From Acanthopleura granulata (lineage: Eukaryota > Mollusca > Polyplacophora > Chitonida > Chitonidae), in assembly GCA_016165875.1 (NCBI GenBank), contig JABBOT010000023.1, forward strand, positions 2,108,001 through 2,172,000: a DNA stretch of 64,000 nucleotides, written 5' to 3'. Every line of letters begins with the position of its first letter. Positions within the stretch are counted from its first letter, which is position 1. The notes beneath the pieces are model-generated. The model searched no databases and had not been told where the DNA came from. It worked only from the letters and a program-made list of their open reading frames with translations. Shown one piece after another: positions 12,125 through 22,961 of this stretch. Made by a program: the position numbers and the translations under genes.

Positions 12125-12257
12125 TTTAGAAACTTCCCGCGAGCATCAGGAAAGACCAATGCTTTTGATTGGCTCAAGTATTCATGAAAAGTACGAGTCT
12201 AGGCTATGGCGATTCTTCAATAAAAGTACGGGTCACTTCCTTTTTCCGCTTTACATC
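12125..12257. promoter_or_regulatory. Bidirectional CEP97/RPL24 promoter with two CCAAT boxes and a TOP tract
   Basis: Only 133 bp separate the CEP97 and RPL24 start codons. A CCAAT box lies at 12156-12160 and an inverted one (ATTGG) at 12168-12172. The run CACTTCCTTTTTCCGC at 12235-12250 just before the RPL24 ATG contains an ETS-like CTTCC and a pyrimidine tract fit for a 5'TOP mRNA start, which would make the RPL24 5'UTR very short. No TATA box is placed usefully for either gene. Sharing of the promoter is inferred from distance and orientation. Confidence 0.75.
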
Positions 12258-15200
12258 ATGAAGTAAGAATTATCACAGTTTTACTACGCGGAGAAATCGT
12301 TTGAATTTGTGGTCTTTTTCCATCATCCGTTAAAATGCATAACATTAATAAAAGGCCAGATATGTGCTCCTTTTATCTTTTGTACTTTATTCTTTTAGGA
12401 TCGAACTGTGTTCGTTCAGTGGGTACAAAATCTACCCTGGCCATGGGAAGAAATTGGTCCGAACCGATGGCAGGGTATGTTGTCATCACCAGCAACATGT
12501 GATTATAAGAATTCAGACTAGAAAATCTCTGCGTATATTTACAAATTGTCCCCAGGAACTAATGCGTCTGTGTGATATGCTGAAAGTATATGCACATATG
12601 AATATGATAACTTGACAGTAGGCCCTGGGAATCTTAAATAGTGCACTTCTTCCAGCTTCACGTTTGACAGGTTAAACGTGTTGAATTGGCTGTGGTGAAA
12701 TAGACATAACGGCGGAGTTAGAAACACTACACAAGCTGCAGTTTTTAGCGCTGCTAGTCTGGATCAGTTGAGGTTATGTGTTAGCAAGTTTTCCGTAGTT
12801 TTTAACGGATTTCAACCAAGCTTAGTAATGGTTGAAACGTAGACTACATCAAGATACATAAATTGTAGTATCACTTTTCCATTCCGATGATTGGTTCATT
12901 TTCAATTTTGATTGTTGTCTTATACATACATTATTTTGTAATCAACTGATAATGTGATAATTTTGTCCCAACCAGTAGAGCTACTGTCTCAGCAGAGACT
13001 CTGGATATGATTTCACCTGCAGAAATAAACAAATGGCTAATCACATAGGAAAGCAGAAAGAGTACAACAAGTAACATGTACTTATTGTTTTATCTTCCAA
13101 CATTTTTTCACCAGTTAAGCTACTATTTTACAAGCAAATTTAAGTACTGGCTTCTGTCTTTGGCATGGTCATAGTGAAGGAGATAAAGTTTCCAGCAACC
13201 CAATTTTGACAAGTGTTGAAAAGCAGATGGTATTGTATTTATATAATATATTACAACAACGATGCTATGTTATACAAAATGACAAGAGTGGAATAAGTTT
13301 GATCGAATATGCCCAGTATGGAATTCGTAAAGTTGAGGTTGCTGGGTGTGTCACTTTCCAAGTTCTGTATGACGTCATTGTTTTCCCCGGTCATGTGCTT
13401 GTGCTGTGTTTTCAGTGGTTAAGAAATGGAATTTTTGATTTTACTAAAAAAAAAAAAAAAGATAGCATACATAACATGTGTTCTGTTTAGTACCAGAATT
13501 TGTACGTGTCATTGTCATGTGTTTATCGTGCTGATCACACATACATGTATGTAGAATTACTGTACATATTACCTTGAAATTTCTCAAGAGTCGCCGATTT
13601 GGAACTCCCACCACACATCAGTGTTCGATCACTACACCATTCAGTTCTTTCTGTCAGAAGCTGTTTTTTGGATGAGATTAAGACAATTTGGTAAGGATTC
13701 ATTGAGCATGTCACGTGGTTTTGTAACGTGGACAACATTTGAAAAGCTATCCTCCATGCTGCAGTGAATGTTCAACAGGACTCACTCAGGGAAGCATGAA
13801 TGAATTGAGCCCAGTAAGCTCATCTTTACTATAACCGCTCAGTATTTGCAAGAACCCCTATATACAGCATGCCTCCAAATTTTTTAACTTGTGCGAGAAA
13901 ATTTTATGTTTTATTATTTTCAATTGGACATATGATCCTCGGACAGATGTGCTTTATAGAAATGGCAGGAATACGTGTATTTTTGGCGACCAGCTGTTGG
14001 ACCCAGGAGCTTGCTTTTGCGATTTGAGTGGATTTCTTGAAAAATTGCCCTTATGATGATTAAGGTGTGGATGGCACTGTGTTGATACCTCAAAATAGCC
14101 ACAAAGTTCATTTTTACATCTGGCAGATTCAGACTCCAGCTTCCCAGTTAACATATGTTGAAGCACGAGCAGGGTCATATATACATTTTTATTGTTGTAG
14201 TATATTGTTTCAGTATAAGGCCCTATCCCTGAAACAGACAAATCAAAGGAACCAGTTCCCATTTTCATTTACCAGCACCACTCTATGCCATGTCCATGAT
14301 AACCATTGAATGTACGGACTTCGGTGTGAAAAAAGGTGTCCATGAACTGCCCTTATCCACCATGTTGACACACAATTGCCTGCGACTATACAGCCTTTCT
14401 TTCATCATGTACCAATTAGTCATCCTCATGGTATTTTTTAACAGATGCACTGTGGCAGCTGAAAAGCACAATTAAGTGGTTAGGTTGGCATAAAATCTTT
14501 TAGAGCTATGAGTGTTATAGATTTACAGAAGTCAGTGTTTAAATTGTGGTTTACAGTATTATTGTTCCAATCCCATGCCCTGTAACTTATTAATACTATA
14601 GCACTGTATTCTGAACGTCATACATGTACTGTCATACTGTCAACAGTTAACAAACAAACAAGCAAATAGTCATTTCAAAACTTAATGGTTAGAATCATAA
14701 TATGTTGAATTCTGAATTAAAAACATGAGAGATTTTGTAGATGTCATGCACTCATCACTATGTTCCATTTTCTTAAAGTATTATGGCAGTCAAAAAGCAC
14801 AATTAACTTAGGCTGGCATAAATTCTTTAAAGCTATTATTAGGCCAAAAGGGTTAGGGAAACGTAGACATACAGAAGTGTGACTTACTGTATAGCTTTGT
14901 GGTTTACTATGTCACCATTCCTTCTCATACTTTTTCACTTGTTCAGTGCTGTAACACTGTATTCTGAACATGCATTTGTTACAGGTGTTTCAATTCATCA
15001 ATCAGAAGTGTCAGAGTTCACAGATGATGAAGCGTAACCCTCGTAAAATAAACTGGACTGTGCTGTACAGAAGGAAGCACAAGAAGGGGCAGACTGAGGA
15101 GGTTTCTAAGAAAAGGACTCGGCGCACAACCAAGTTCCAGAGGGCTATTGCAGGTTCCTCACTTCCAGATATCCTGGCCAAGAGAAACCAGAAGCCGGAA

Positions 15201-16712
15201 GTGCGTAAAGCCCAGCGGGAGCAGGCTATCAGGTACAGTACTACCCTTTTTGTGAAAACGTATGGCAGCTTGGAGTTAATATCATAGCCGTAGCAACATC
15301 CAGTAAGAGTTTTAAGGAATGGTTGGGTAACGTTAAGTGTACCCACTGGCAGAGAACTGATGACTTTCTCTTGAAGTATGTGTCATTGTGGTAATGCTGC
15401 ATTTGATTGCTGAAAAAGCACTCACTTAAAATAGAAAACCTCAGATATCACTAAAGCCACATCTTGTAGCCCCTCCCACTTCTGACATTTTGGCAACTAG
15501 ATGGGAAGATTTCAGTCTGGCGAGTGACCAATCAAACAAAATGATAGCTAGTGGGGTGGGGAGCTTGTCAGGTGCCTAGTGAGGAAGGGTCATTTCTCTG
15601 CACAGTTCTTCATGCATAAACTTGGCAGCAATGATGTACATGTAAATGAAGTATTAAAGAAGAAAAAAACCAATAGAAACCTTTCCCTGAAGTATCAGTA
15701 ACTCAGGCCCAAGGTGTGTAGTTCTGTGTTCATTCCTGCTTTTGCGGTGATCATTTGTCTTCAAAACTGTTAACATGGTGCTTATGTATGTGTATTACAA
15801 TAGAATAATGTTCAGTTCAGCTTGGGACCTCATTCAACAGTAGAAGTGATAAATGGTGAAAAATCATAATCTTCTACTGACCCCATGTGGGATAAGGTTG
15901 TTATTTTGAGGATGTGATTGTTCCTGACTATCATGCAAATTATACTTTTAACCTACAACAAGACCAAAATGCTATTTTATAGCTGTTATGAAGCCTGGGT
16001 ATCCTGTCTAGGGCCATTTGAATAAAGCTTTCTTCAGCCTATTAAACTAGTGGTAAGAGTATACGTAATATTGGAAGTTGGTTTTGTAGAAGAAGATTGT
16101 GATCAGATGACATGCGATGAGCAGTGTTCTGTCACAGGGTGGGAAGTTGATGTACTTTGCTGTGTTTGTTACAGAGCTGCTAAGGAGAAGCAAAAGGCAA
16201 AGGATGCCACAAAAAAGAAGGTAAGTTCCCTGAGTTGTCCAGCCTCATTTATGTGAAAGATAACTATTAAACGGTGTGTGTGAGATTGCTAATAAATTAC
16301 AGTGGTTCTTATAAGTGAAATATTCTTGAGTATGGCCTTGATACTCAGGAGAAAAGAAGCAATTTGGTCATGGATGAAATTTGAAGTAATTTACTGTATC
16401 TGGACTTGCATTCTGTAAATATGTTTGTGATACTGCCTTATTTCTGGTGGATCACTACTCATGTTACATGCTGGCAAGTAATTAGCAGATTGTTTAAGGG
16501 TTGTTAACTGCATAAGAGATCTTTTCTGTGATGTGAAAATGTTCTTGGATAATAAAATGGTTTGGTTGTGAAAATGTTGATATAATTTTACTATATGATA
16601 TATATGTATATTGTCATCCTTTAATTTTCAGCCTGCAGCAAAACCTCAACAGAAACAGAAAGCTGCGAAAATTGCCCCGACAAAGCAACCACGTGTAGGT
16701 GGCAAACGCTAA
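12258..16712 (+). CDS. RPL24: Ribosomal protein L24 (eL24), five coding exons, complete
   Basis: This is a protein of the large (60S) cytosolic ribosomal subunit. Coding exons are 12258-12262, 12399-12474, 14985-15232, 16175-16220 and 16632-16712; all introns are GT-AG and all phases agree. The product has 151 residues (human about 157). It begins [20 protein letters not shown], followed by [54 protein letters not shown] and the basic tail ending RVGGKR, all hallmarks of eL24. Compared with human, the zinc-site cysteines of the archaeal form are reduced, as usual in animals. The first intron splits codon 2, a common place in ribosomal protein genes. The gene diverges from CEP97 with 133 bp between start codons. 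A pyrimidine-rich stretch before the ATG suggests 5'TOP control. Intron 2 carries an interspersed repeat. Confidence 0.97.
13370..13850. repeat. Interspersed repeat, copy 1 (RPL24 intron 2)
   Basis: Clear alignment with 53825-54290. Shared pieces include GTTAAGAAATGGAATTTTTG / GTTATGAAATGGAAATTTTT, CACTACACCATTCAGTTCTT / CACTACACCATTCGGTTTGT, TTTGTAACGTGGACAACATTTGAA / TTTGTCACTTGGACGACATTTGAA, GGGAAGCATGAATGAA and CTCATCTTTACTATAACC. A poly-A run sits at 13446-13460. No coding capacity or terminal repeats were found; the family is unnamed to me. Confidence 0.65.
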
Positions 16713-16759
16713 TCCCATGTCCTTTGTCATGTGTCCTAATGTTTTGAGTTCGCTCAAAA

Positions 16760-16765
16760 AATAAA
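16760..16765 (+). terminator. RPL24 polyadenylation signal
   Basis: AATAAA lies 48 nt after the RPL24 stop codon, in a short 3'UTR typical of ribosomal protein mRNAs. Confidence 0.7.
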
Positions 16766-16984
16766 TAATACCAGAAGATATGGTTGTTAATGTATTTCTT
16801 TTTATGTAGCCTTTAAACCTGTTGAGTCAGTGGAAAAGCAGTTGAATTTAGATATGTGTGAATATGGTATTGAAGCTCAGGAAGCCCCATTTAATACATA
16901 GAATTCATATGAAGAGTTGGTTGATAAGCAAGGATATTACTAGAAAATCTAATCTTGCTGCTGAACCTAACTAGGTGCCCTGGT

Positions 16985-17265
16985 TTGGTTATCTGTAAGA
17001 AGCAGGCCATGGTTTGAGGTGCATGCCTTTCAGTCAAAAGAACATGGGAGTTGCGGATTCAAATCTTGGTTGTGACAAGAAAGTTGTCGATTCCCTCGCT
17101 GTCACTGCTTGTGAGGCCTTTGTGGCAAGGAGCTCATTTGTCCGTTTGCAAAGTCTAAGGTGTGTTGAAGACTTTGACTTCCACAGATATGGTGTTGCAC
17201 ATCTGTTCGTCTCAGGAGGTTAGTAGAAGTGAAATATTCTTGAATATGGCCATAAGCAACAGAAA
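16985..17265 (+). mobile_element. Possible second SINE type with shared tail
   Basis: A tRNA-like head (A-box-like TGGTTTGAGGTGC, B-box-like GGATTCAAATC) is followed by a body unlike the main SINE family. It then ends in AGAAGTGAAATATTCTTGAA, the same tail module as the main family. Similar heads or bodies occur near 55585-55930. Confidence 0.45.
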
Positions 17266-17550
17266 AACACAGATGAGAGTGTGGTGGCATTTGCTTTACA
17301 TTTTGTAAGAGAAAGCACCAGAAAGTTAACATCAGCATGAAGTTGACTAAATAACCTTATTTGCTTTTCTAACATCTCAGAATGTAAGAAATAGATAATT
17401 GTCAGCCTTATTTATGATCATACTTGAGGCCATATGTAGGTGATAACTTATTTCTGTTCAGAGATTTCCATCAAGCATAGACTGGCGTCTGTGTGCAGAC
17501 GTAGTGCAGTTTGAACTGTCCAGCTGTCTCGCCTTATGTGAATACTAAAT

Positions 17551-17810
17551 GGAAGTGGCTCAGTTGGTTAGCGCGCTGGCTCAGCGTAATGACCCACAAG
17601 CCTCCCACAAATGCGGTCGCTGTGAGTTGAAGTGCAGCTCATGCTGGCTTCCTTTCCCGATGCACGGGGAAGGTCTGCCAGCAGCCTGCGGATGACGGGG
17701 GTTTCCCCTGAACTCTGCCCGGTTTCCACGCACCACAATTGCTAGTCGCCGTCGTATAAGTGAAATGTTCTTCAATACGGCGTAAACACCAGTCGTTTAA
17801 ATAAATAAAT
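17551..17810 (+). mobile_element. Near full-length tRNA-derived SINE
   Basis: This is the best copy of the family in the window. The head has an A-box-like GTGGCTCAGTTGGTTAGCGC and a B-box-like CTGTGAGTTGAAGTGC, so a pol III promoter is expected in the master copy. The body contains GGGAAGGTCTGCCAGCAGCC and CCCGGTTTCCACGCACCACA. The tail has GTATAAGTGAAATGTTCTTC and TAAATAAATAAAT. It has no coding capacity and would depend on a LINE for movement. Confidence 0.85.
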
Positions 17811-17974
17811 GATCGGATCAAGCTGACTAGCATGCGCTGCGTTCCAGGTGTGGGAGATTACTCCAGGGAGGCGATGGGCACTCTTCTGAAAAAGTACGGT
17901 GTGACTGACTAAGAGAATAATAAAAATACAACAAAAACAGAAAACGGCTTCCAAAATCTTTCACTAAATGAAAG

Positions 17975-19500
17975 CACGTAAGGATTTAAAGATATATAAA
18001 TACAATTCACGTAGTGGCAACTGTGAATCGTCCAATTTAATATACCGTCCTTGTAAGCATGTCATGACTGGTAACCTCAATATTGTAGGTAATGATCTCC
18101 GTAATATTGCTTGTGAGGAGGTCCGAAGTATAGAGAGTCAGGAACGCGAACAACAAATCTGTCCTTTCGGGGCTTAAAAATTTTGGTAAGTGGTCGAAAT
18201 GGGAGAAAGTGGACCCTTCAGTATTCGACACTTGGCTTGAGCTTATAAGAAAAATCGTTTGTGCAATCCACAGTATCAATACCAATGCTCTTCCAGTGGC
18301 AAAACAAGTTCTAAATGACCCTGCCGTAGAAATGGTACTTACCGACCTTCAGAGAAAATACCTTAAAGTTCCAGCGGACAAAGTTCCTAATATTATCTTT
18401 ATCTGCAAGAATTATTACTATCAAGTTCTTGTAGAGGAGATACGCACAGCCACGACAATTGTCTCTGAAGGAACTATTTAAAAACCATCTGGGCTTTTTT
18501 AAAGAAAGGCGAATACCTGTACCTTTCCGTCATACCGATATACCACAACTCCGCTGGATTCCCAAAAGTCATAAATTCCCGTATAAAGCTCACTTTATTG
18601 CGAGGTCAAGAAGCTGTACCACAAAACTTGTATCTACGCTCTTAGCGAAGGCATTGCAAGAAGTACAATCATTTTGGAACAAGTATTATTGCGCAATCAC
18701 CCACACGTTCTCACCCAAGAACTGGACGCTCGTGCACATATATGTAAGAAATATAAGGATATTTCTTCTTGGGATTCCTTCACTCTCTACAGCTCTACAT
18801 CACACAGATTTAATTGATACAATTTTGTCATTAATTGTTTCGGTGTTTATTAAAACAGGTCACTGGTACATTAATGTTAGTGGCAACAAAGCCTTTAGTT
18901 ACACTATACGCACAAGGGTTATCATTCATGGAATGTCTTGTTAATTGAACTACTTGAATTTCTCAATATTTATGTGAAAGTTGAAGAAAACCATTTATCA
19001 ACTGCATACGTAAACCGATGGGTACAAATTGTACCCCATTTTTGTCATACCTATACCTGTTCTTGCATGAATACGTGCATGCAGAAGTCGTTTAAGAGTA
19101 ATCTTCCTCCTTCTCGATTTTTCTCATTAACCAAATGAATATATTGATGATTTGCTAGCTATAAATAATTTGTATATAACAAAGACAGTGAAAGATATAT
19201 ATCCACCTTCGCTGGATTTAAAGGATACTACAGATTCTTCAGATGGTACATCTTATCTAGTCTTGTACAAAGACGGCAATGGTGTCCTGTCACACCGACT
19301 TTACAAAAAGGGATGGTTTCCATTTTGATATTGTGAATTTCCTACTTGGAGAGCAGTATATTGAATTGTCCTGCTTATGGCGTATACAAATGTCGCCTTG
19401 TAGCATTTGTTAGATCCTGTGTGCTGTGTGATGATTTCAATCGACGCCACAGGCTATTAGAGCAAAAACTAGTGTGTCTGGGATATTCCATAAAATGCCT
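17975..19500 (+). mobile_element. Decayed Penelope-like retroelement (reverse transcriptase relic)
   Basis: Several frames together give the parts of an invertebrate Penelope-like reverse transcriptase. In order: CKHVMTGNLNIV (about 18050); GPKYRESGTRTTNLSFRGL (about 18119) leading to WSKWEKVDPSVFDTWLE; VPADKVPNIIFICKNYYY (about 18370); LRWIPKSHKFPYKAHFIA with CTTKLVSTLL (about 18550-18640); HHTDLIDTIL (about 18800); and farther on LDLKDTTDSSD, a LSHRLYKKG-like piece and YGVYKCRLVAFVRSC (to about 19450). The catalytic part is broken by frameshifts and a deletion between about 18945 and 19190. Family assignment is by memory of the motif order and could be a related RT clade. Confidence 0.7.
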
Positions 19501-19911
19501 TCACTCCAGGTGTTAAAAATTTTCCAATGAGTACGCCTCTCTTAGTGGTAAATATGGACAGAATCTCTGGGACTTTGGGGCGGTATGTTCATGGTGATCG
19601 CCAGGTTGGATATATGAACAATTGTAATTAAAGCGCAAGTGAGATACATGGCTGATTAACGACACCATATATACTAAAGTATACACGATTTGCATACTGA
19701 CTTTATTCATCCCCCTAGAACATTCATCACATCATTTCGTCATCACTGAAAACTGTTGATTCCTTCTCTTTGCATGAATCCGCCCTATTTTGTTATATTT
19801 TTATGTTTTCTTAATTCTTTGGTGGTTTGTGTTATTTGCCGTTTTCGAAAACTGGTCTTGCGATGAATGACCCGGAACGCCCATTTTGGTTAACGGCTGG
19901 TATACGAATGT

Positions 19912-20214
19912 GTGTTTCAACGCCAAAGTTCACCTTCCCCGAGGGGAAAAAATGAACATCGAATAGAGCTGCAACATGACAATACTATTCCGAAAGTCGA
20001 CATGGTTCTTAGAATATATACCGAGTTAAGGGATGACACTTCCGGATCAAGATACGGCGTTGACTTAGACCTTACAATGGCAGGGTTTATAAACGAAATG
20101 CAAGTTTCTCCTGCAGGAGGTGAGGTTGGTGCACATCTCTACTTCACTACTCCGTCGAAAATGTACAGAATCAGTTTAAAAAGGGCGGTGAATCTAGGAA
20201 ACATTGTCACATAG
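19912..20214 (+). CDS. Unrecognised 100-residue ORF beside the BTB array
   Basis: I do not recognise this. The frame runs from an ATG to TAG with a balanced composition: RIYTELRDDTSGSRYGVDLD, TMAGFINEMQVSPAGGEVGA and SKMYRISLKRAV. There is no membrane segment or signal peptide. It lies just left of the BTB-BACK array and right of the retroelement relic. Its last bases (GGAAACATTGT, then TGACATGACC) resemble DNA next to the BTB start codons, so it may be a fragment joined to an array unit. It could equally be chance. Confidence 0.25.
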   Translation: MFQRQSSPSPRGKNEHRIELQHDNTIPKVDMVLRIYTELRDDTSGSRYGVDLDLTMAGFINEMQVSPAGGEVGAHLYFTTPSKMYRISLKRAVNLGNIVT

Positions 20215-20234
20215 CCCAAGGTTTGCTGACATGA

Positions 20235-21620
20235 CCTCCACTGAATTGTGATTGGCATCTAGAGACAGTAGGAGACACACAAAAAAGAAACCAAGTATAC
20301 TGTTTCCTTATATGATCACAGATGAAAGAAATTTTATCACCCGCAAAATTTAAATAAATAAATAAACTTAAAAAATAAAAAAGTAATATGAACTTCATTT
20401 ATTTATTTTAGGCATGGAAAAACAAGTAGGTCGTGGTAGTTCTAACAAGGAGCAAAACAATAAATATATATATCAGGGCACTGAACTTTTGAAAACATGA
20501 AATTTGCTAGGAAAAGTTTAAAAGGTTACGTGAACTCCTCAATGTCCAGTCAGTATTTCATGTATTGGACAAAACAGACGCTTTCTTTAAGGCCCAGTGG
20601 GCCTGTCATCCTTAGTAAATCAGCATTTCTAAAAAAAGTCAGTATTTACAGTGCTTAAACAGACACGGACGGACGGAAAGTGAATACATTTGTGATTTAC
20701 CACCTTGGTGTGTGGCAATCTCTAAGGTGTCAATGGATTATTGTCAAGTGATTAATACACTTGATCTGAGAAAAAAAATGCTGGTAATAATTGAAAGATT
20801 ATATAATTGAGTATATTGTGATTGATATCTACAGGCAATAATTCTCAAGTTTCGTTTCACAGATGGTTGACAAGACCACCCTAGCTCTAATTTTATCGAA
20901 TGATAACCAGTGCCGACTCAATTTGATAACACTATGACAAAACAACTGATGAAAGCTTTAGTGTTCATATCTTGAAGGTATGTTTTCGCCAAATAAAAGC
21001 TTACAGTTAAAAGTTAGTCAATTTATCGCAGTTTAATTGACAATATCAGCTCTCTAACTAGTCTCTAACCAGGTGTTTTTTTCTTCTCCGTCTGACGATC
21101 AGCTAATGTGGTCAAACCTGGATTGACTGACATTCAAGCCAACGCACGCTTTCTCTTATTTTCTTTGGGTGTAGTTTTTTTTATATTAATTCCGTGTACT
21201 TTAACCATTTGCCCCATTAAAGTATAGTGTTATTTTCGTTTGAAGTACTGGCCACCTTATAATGTTATTTTCTCTGGACGTAAGTGACCATAGAGTCGAA
21301 GATATTTCTTTCGTCTTGGACACTTTATCGTGGAAAATAAACATGAGCAAGTTATGATAAGACTGCAAAAGAAATTACATCAAGATTGAGCGTTGTGATA
21401 TTTTTTTTTCTTTTGGAATTGAGATTTATCTTTTGTGTTTATCAGTCCTATTATATGGGCTGGTAAACAAAATTAGAATTTTTTTAGTTTGTCGTTGCTA
21501 GGTGACAAATATACGACAGAGAAATTCCAAGAGAAACATGATCCAACTTCTTAAAGGCACGGCATTTTCTTCGCCAATTAAAGTGTTGTGAAGACACGCA
21601 AAAACAATCCACGTCAATGG
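20235..21620. pseudogene. Older array unit without ORF
   Basis: The left landmark (TTCCTTATATGATCACAGAT, near 20307) and the 3' flank (ATTTATTTTAGGCATGGAAA, near 20400) are followed after AAATTTGCTAGG by GTTACGTGAACTCCTCAATG (near 20525). This skips the whole ORF at a break different from that at 24280. The rest aligns with upstream DNA of the intact copies with many substitutions. Confidence 0.75.
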
Positions 21621-21872
21621 TTTCCTTATATGATCACAGATGAAAGAAATGTTATCACCCGCAAAAACTTGTGTAACATGAAAGTATTCATTTATTTATT
21701 TTAGCATGGAAAACAAATACAACTTGTTGGTTATAACAAAAAGGCGGAAAAGAATAAATATATGAGAGCACTAGGCTTTGGAAAATGTGAAATTTTACCA
21801 GGGAACGTTTAATTCATGCCACAACGTCAAAAAAGTGGAATCTGTTTACCACTGAAACATTGGCCATTTCTG

Positions 21873-22961
21873 TCACGACAGTGGAGGTGGCTGAAAACTG
21901 ACTGTAGCTAACTTTCTGTACACAATATGGTCGATGACTTGGTTAGGAAAAAGGCATAACGGTTTTATAACATTTTCAAGTGTACATGTGCAAATGTTCA
22001 CCAGGTTTATACGACGGATAAAAAGTTTAAGTGTTTTTCGAAAATACGTGTATCCAGCATCGCCGCTGAACTTGTGACTCCACCGGAGAATAGCTTCCAA
22101 CTTAGTTTCGTCCGTAGCCCGAAGATTGTCTTGGCGCAAAATAAGATCAACGGCTTGTCTGGAGAGAATGTCAAATGTCGTCTGCCTCAGGATTGTTTCT
22201 GCATTTTCCGCTATGTATTCCAGAATGATGTGTTGGAGTTTTTCGCTTAACGCTAGCCCACCCTGTGTACATGTTGCTGAGAGTAAAGTCAACGCCGACA
22301 CATCAGTAATCTTCCTTTTAACGTAGGTAAAACACGCGGAACATAACTCTGGTAAAGCGTACTTGTGGGCTGCGTTCATGATCCCAACAACGTTGTAAAC
22401 ATTCACTCGCACATTTCCACTGTAGATATAATTTAGCACACTTTGGAAAACACCTTCCTCGACGTCAGCAAGCTCCATTTCCCACATTTCTTGCCCCAGT
22501 TTCTGCTCTCTTTTGACATCTTGGGTCCTGCATCGGCGTTTGAAGACCTTGGCGATCTTGGAAAGGACCACACTTTTTCCTACTACCTTTTTACCCTTTG
22601 GAGGCACACTTGCCTTTTTAAACCCAGTGTTAAAGAGCTTCCTAAAGAATCCGCTTCGAATGGCCAAGATGGAACTGACAGCATATACGGGCACCTTGTG
22701 TGGTCCGATGAGAAAGCGAACATCACACAAATCGGGCTGGAAAAAAAGTTGAGAAAGATCATCAGTCAGACCCTGGACGTTCACCAATTCCACATCCATC
22801 GACAACTTGTCGTGTGATTTTGTCAGGAAAGTACAAAGTCCATCTTCCTGATCGAAATGAAATTCGACTTGTTGACGATCCATTTTAAAGCACATGTGGT
22901 CCTTAATCGATGTGTACAAGGAAAGACAAAGTGTTGACACTGGTGAAGATATAGGAAACAT
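21873..22961 (-). CDS. BTB-BACK protein, intronless, array copy 1
   Basis: A complete single-exon frame of 362 codons. The BTB/POZ domain spans about residues 65-215 (DLCDVRFLIGPHKVPVYAVS, ILAIRSGFFRKLF, EGVFQSVLNYIYSGNV, AAHKYALPELCSACF). It is interrupted at about 112-162 by a Lys/Arg-rich insert (KGKKVVGKS, KVFKRRCRT). A BACK domain follows (about 216-330: LTLLSATC, ILSRQAVDLILRQDNLRATD, KLEAILRW). There is no Kelch, MATH or zinc-finger part, so a CUL3-adaptor role is possible but not shown. A TATA-like TATATATT lies only about 10 bp 5' of the first ATG (22961), which suggests the used start may be MDRQQ at 22883. Eight residues differ from copy 2. Confidence 0.88.
   Translation of the reverse strand: MFPISSPVSTLCLSLYTSIKDHMCFKMDRQQVEFHFDQEDGLCTFLTKSHDKLSMDVELVNVQGLTDDLSQLFFQPDLCDVRFLIGPHKVPVYAVSSILAIRSGFFRKLFNTGFKKASVPPKGKKVVGKSVVLSKIAKVFKRRCRTQDVKREQKLGQEMWEMELADVEEGVFQSVLNYIYSGNVRVNVYNVVGIMNAAHKYALPELCSACFTYVKRKITDVSALTLLSATCTQGGLALSEKLQHIILEYIAENAETILRQTTFDILSRQAVDLILRQDNLRATDETKLEAILRWSHKFSGDAGYTYFRKTLKLFIRRINLVNICTCTLENVIKPLCLFPNQVIDHIVYRKLATVSFQPPPLS

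Noticed and set aside
22443..22817. Plus-strand ORFs over the BTB genes (also 22513-22752, 26291-26665, 26361-26600)
   Set aside because: They recur in both copies only because the DNA is duplicated; they are antisense to the BTB-BACK domains.
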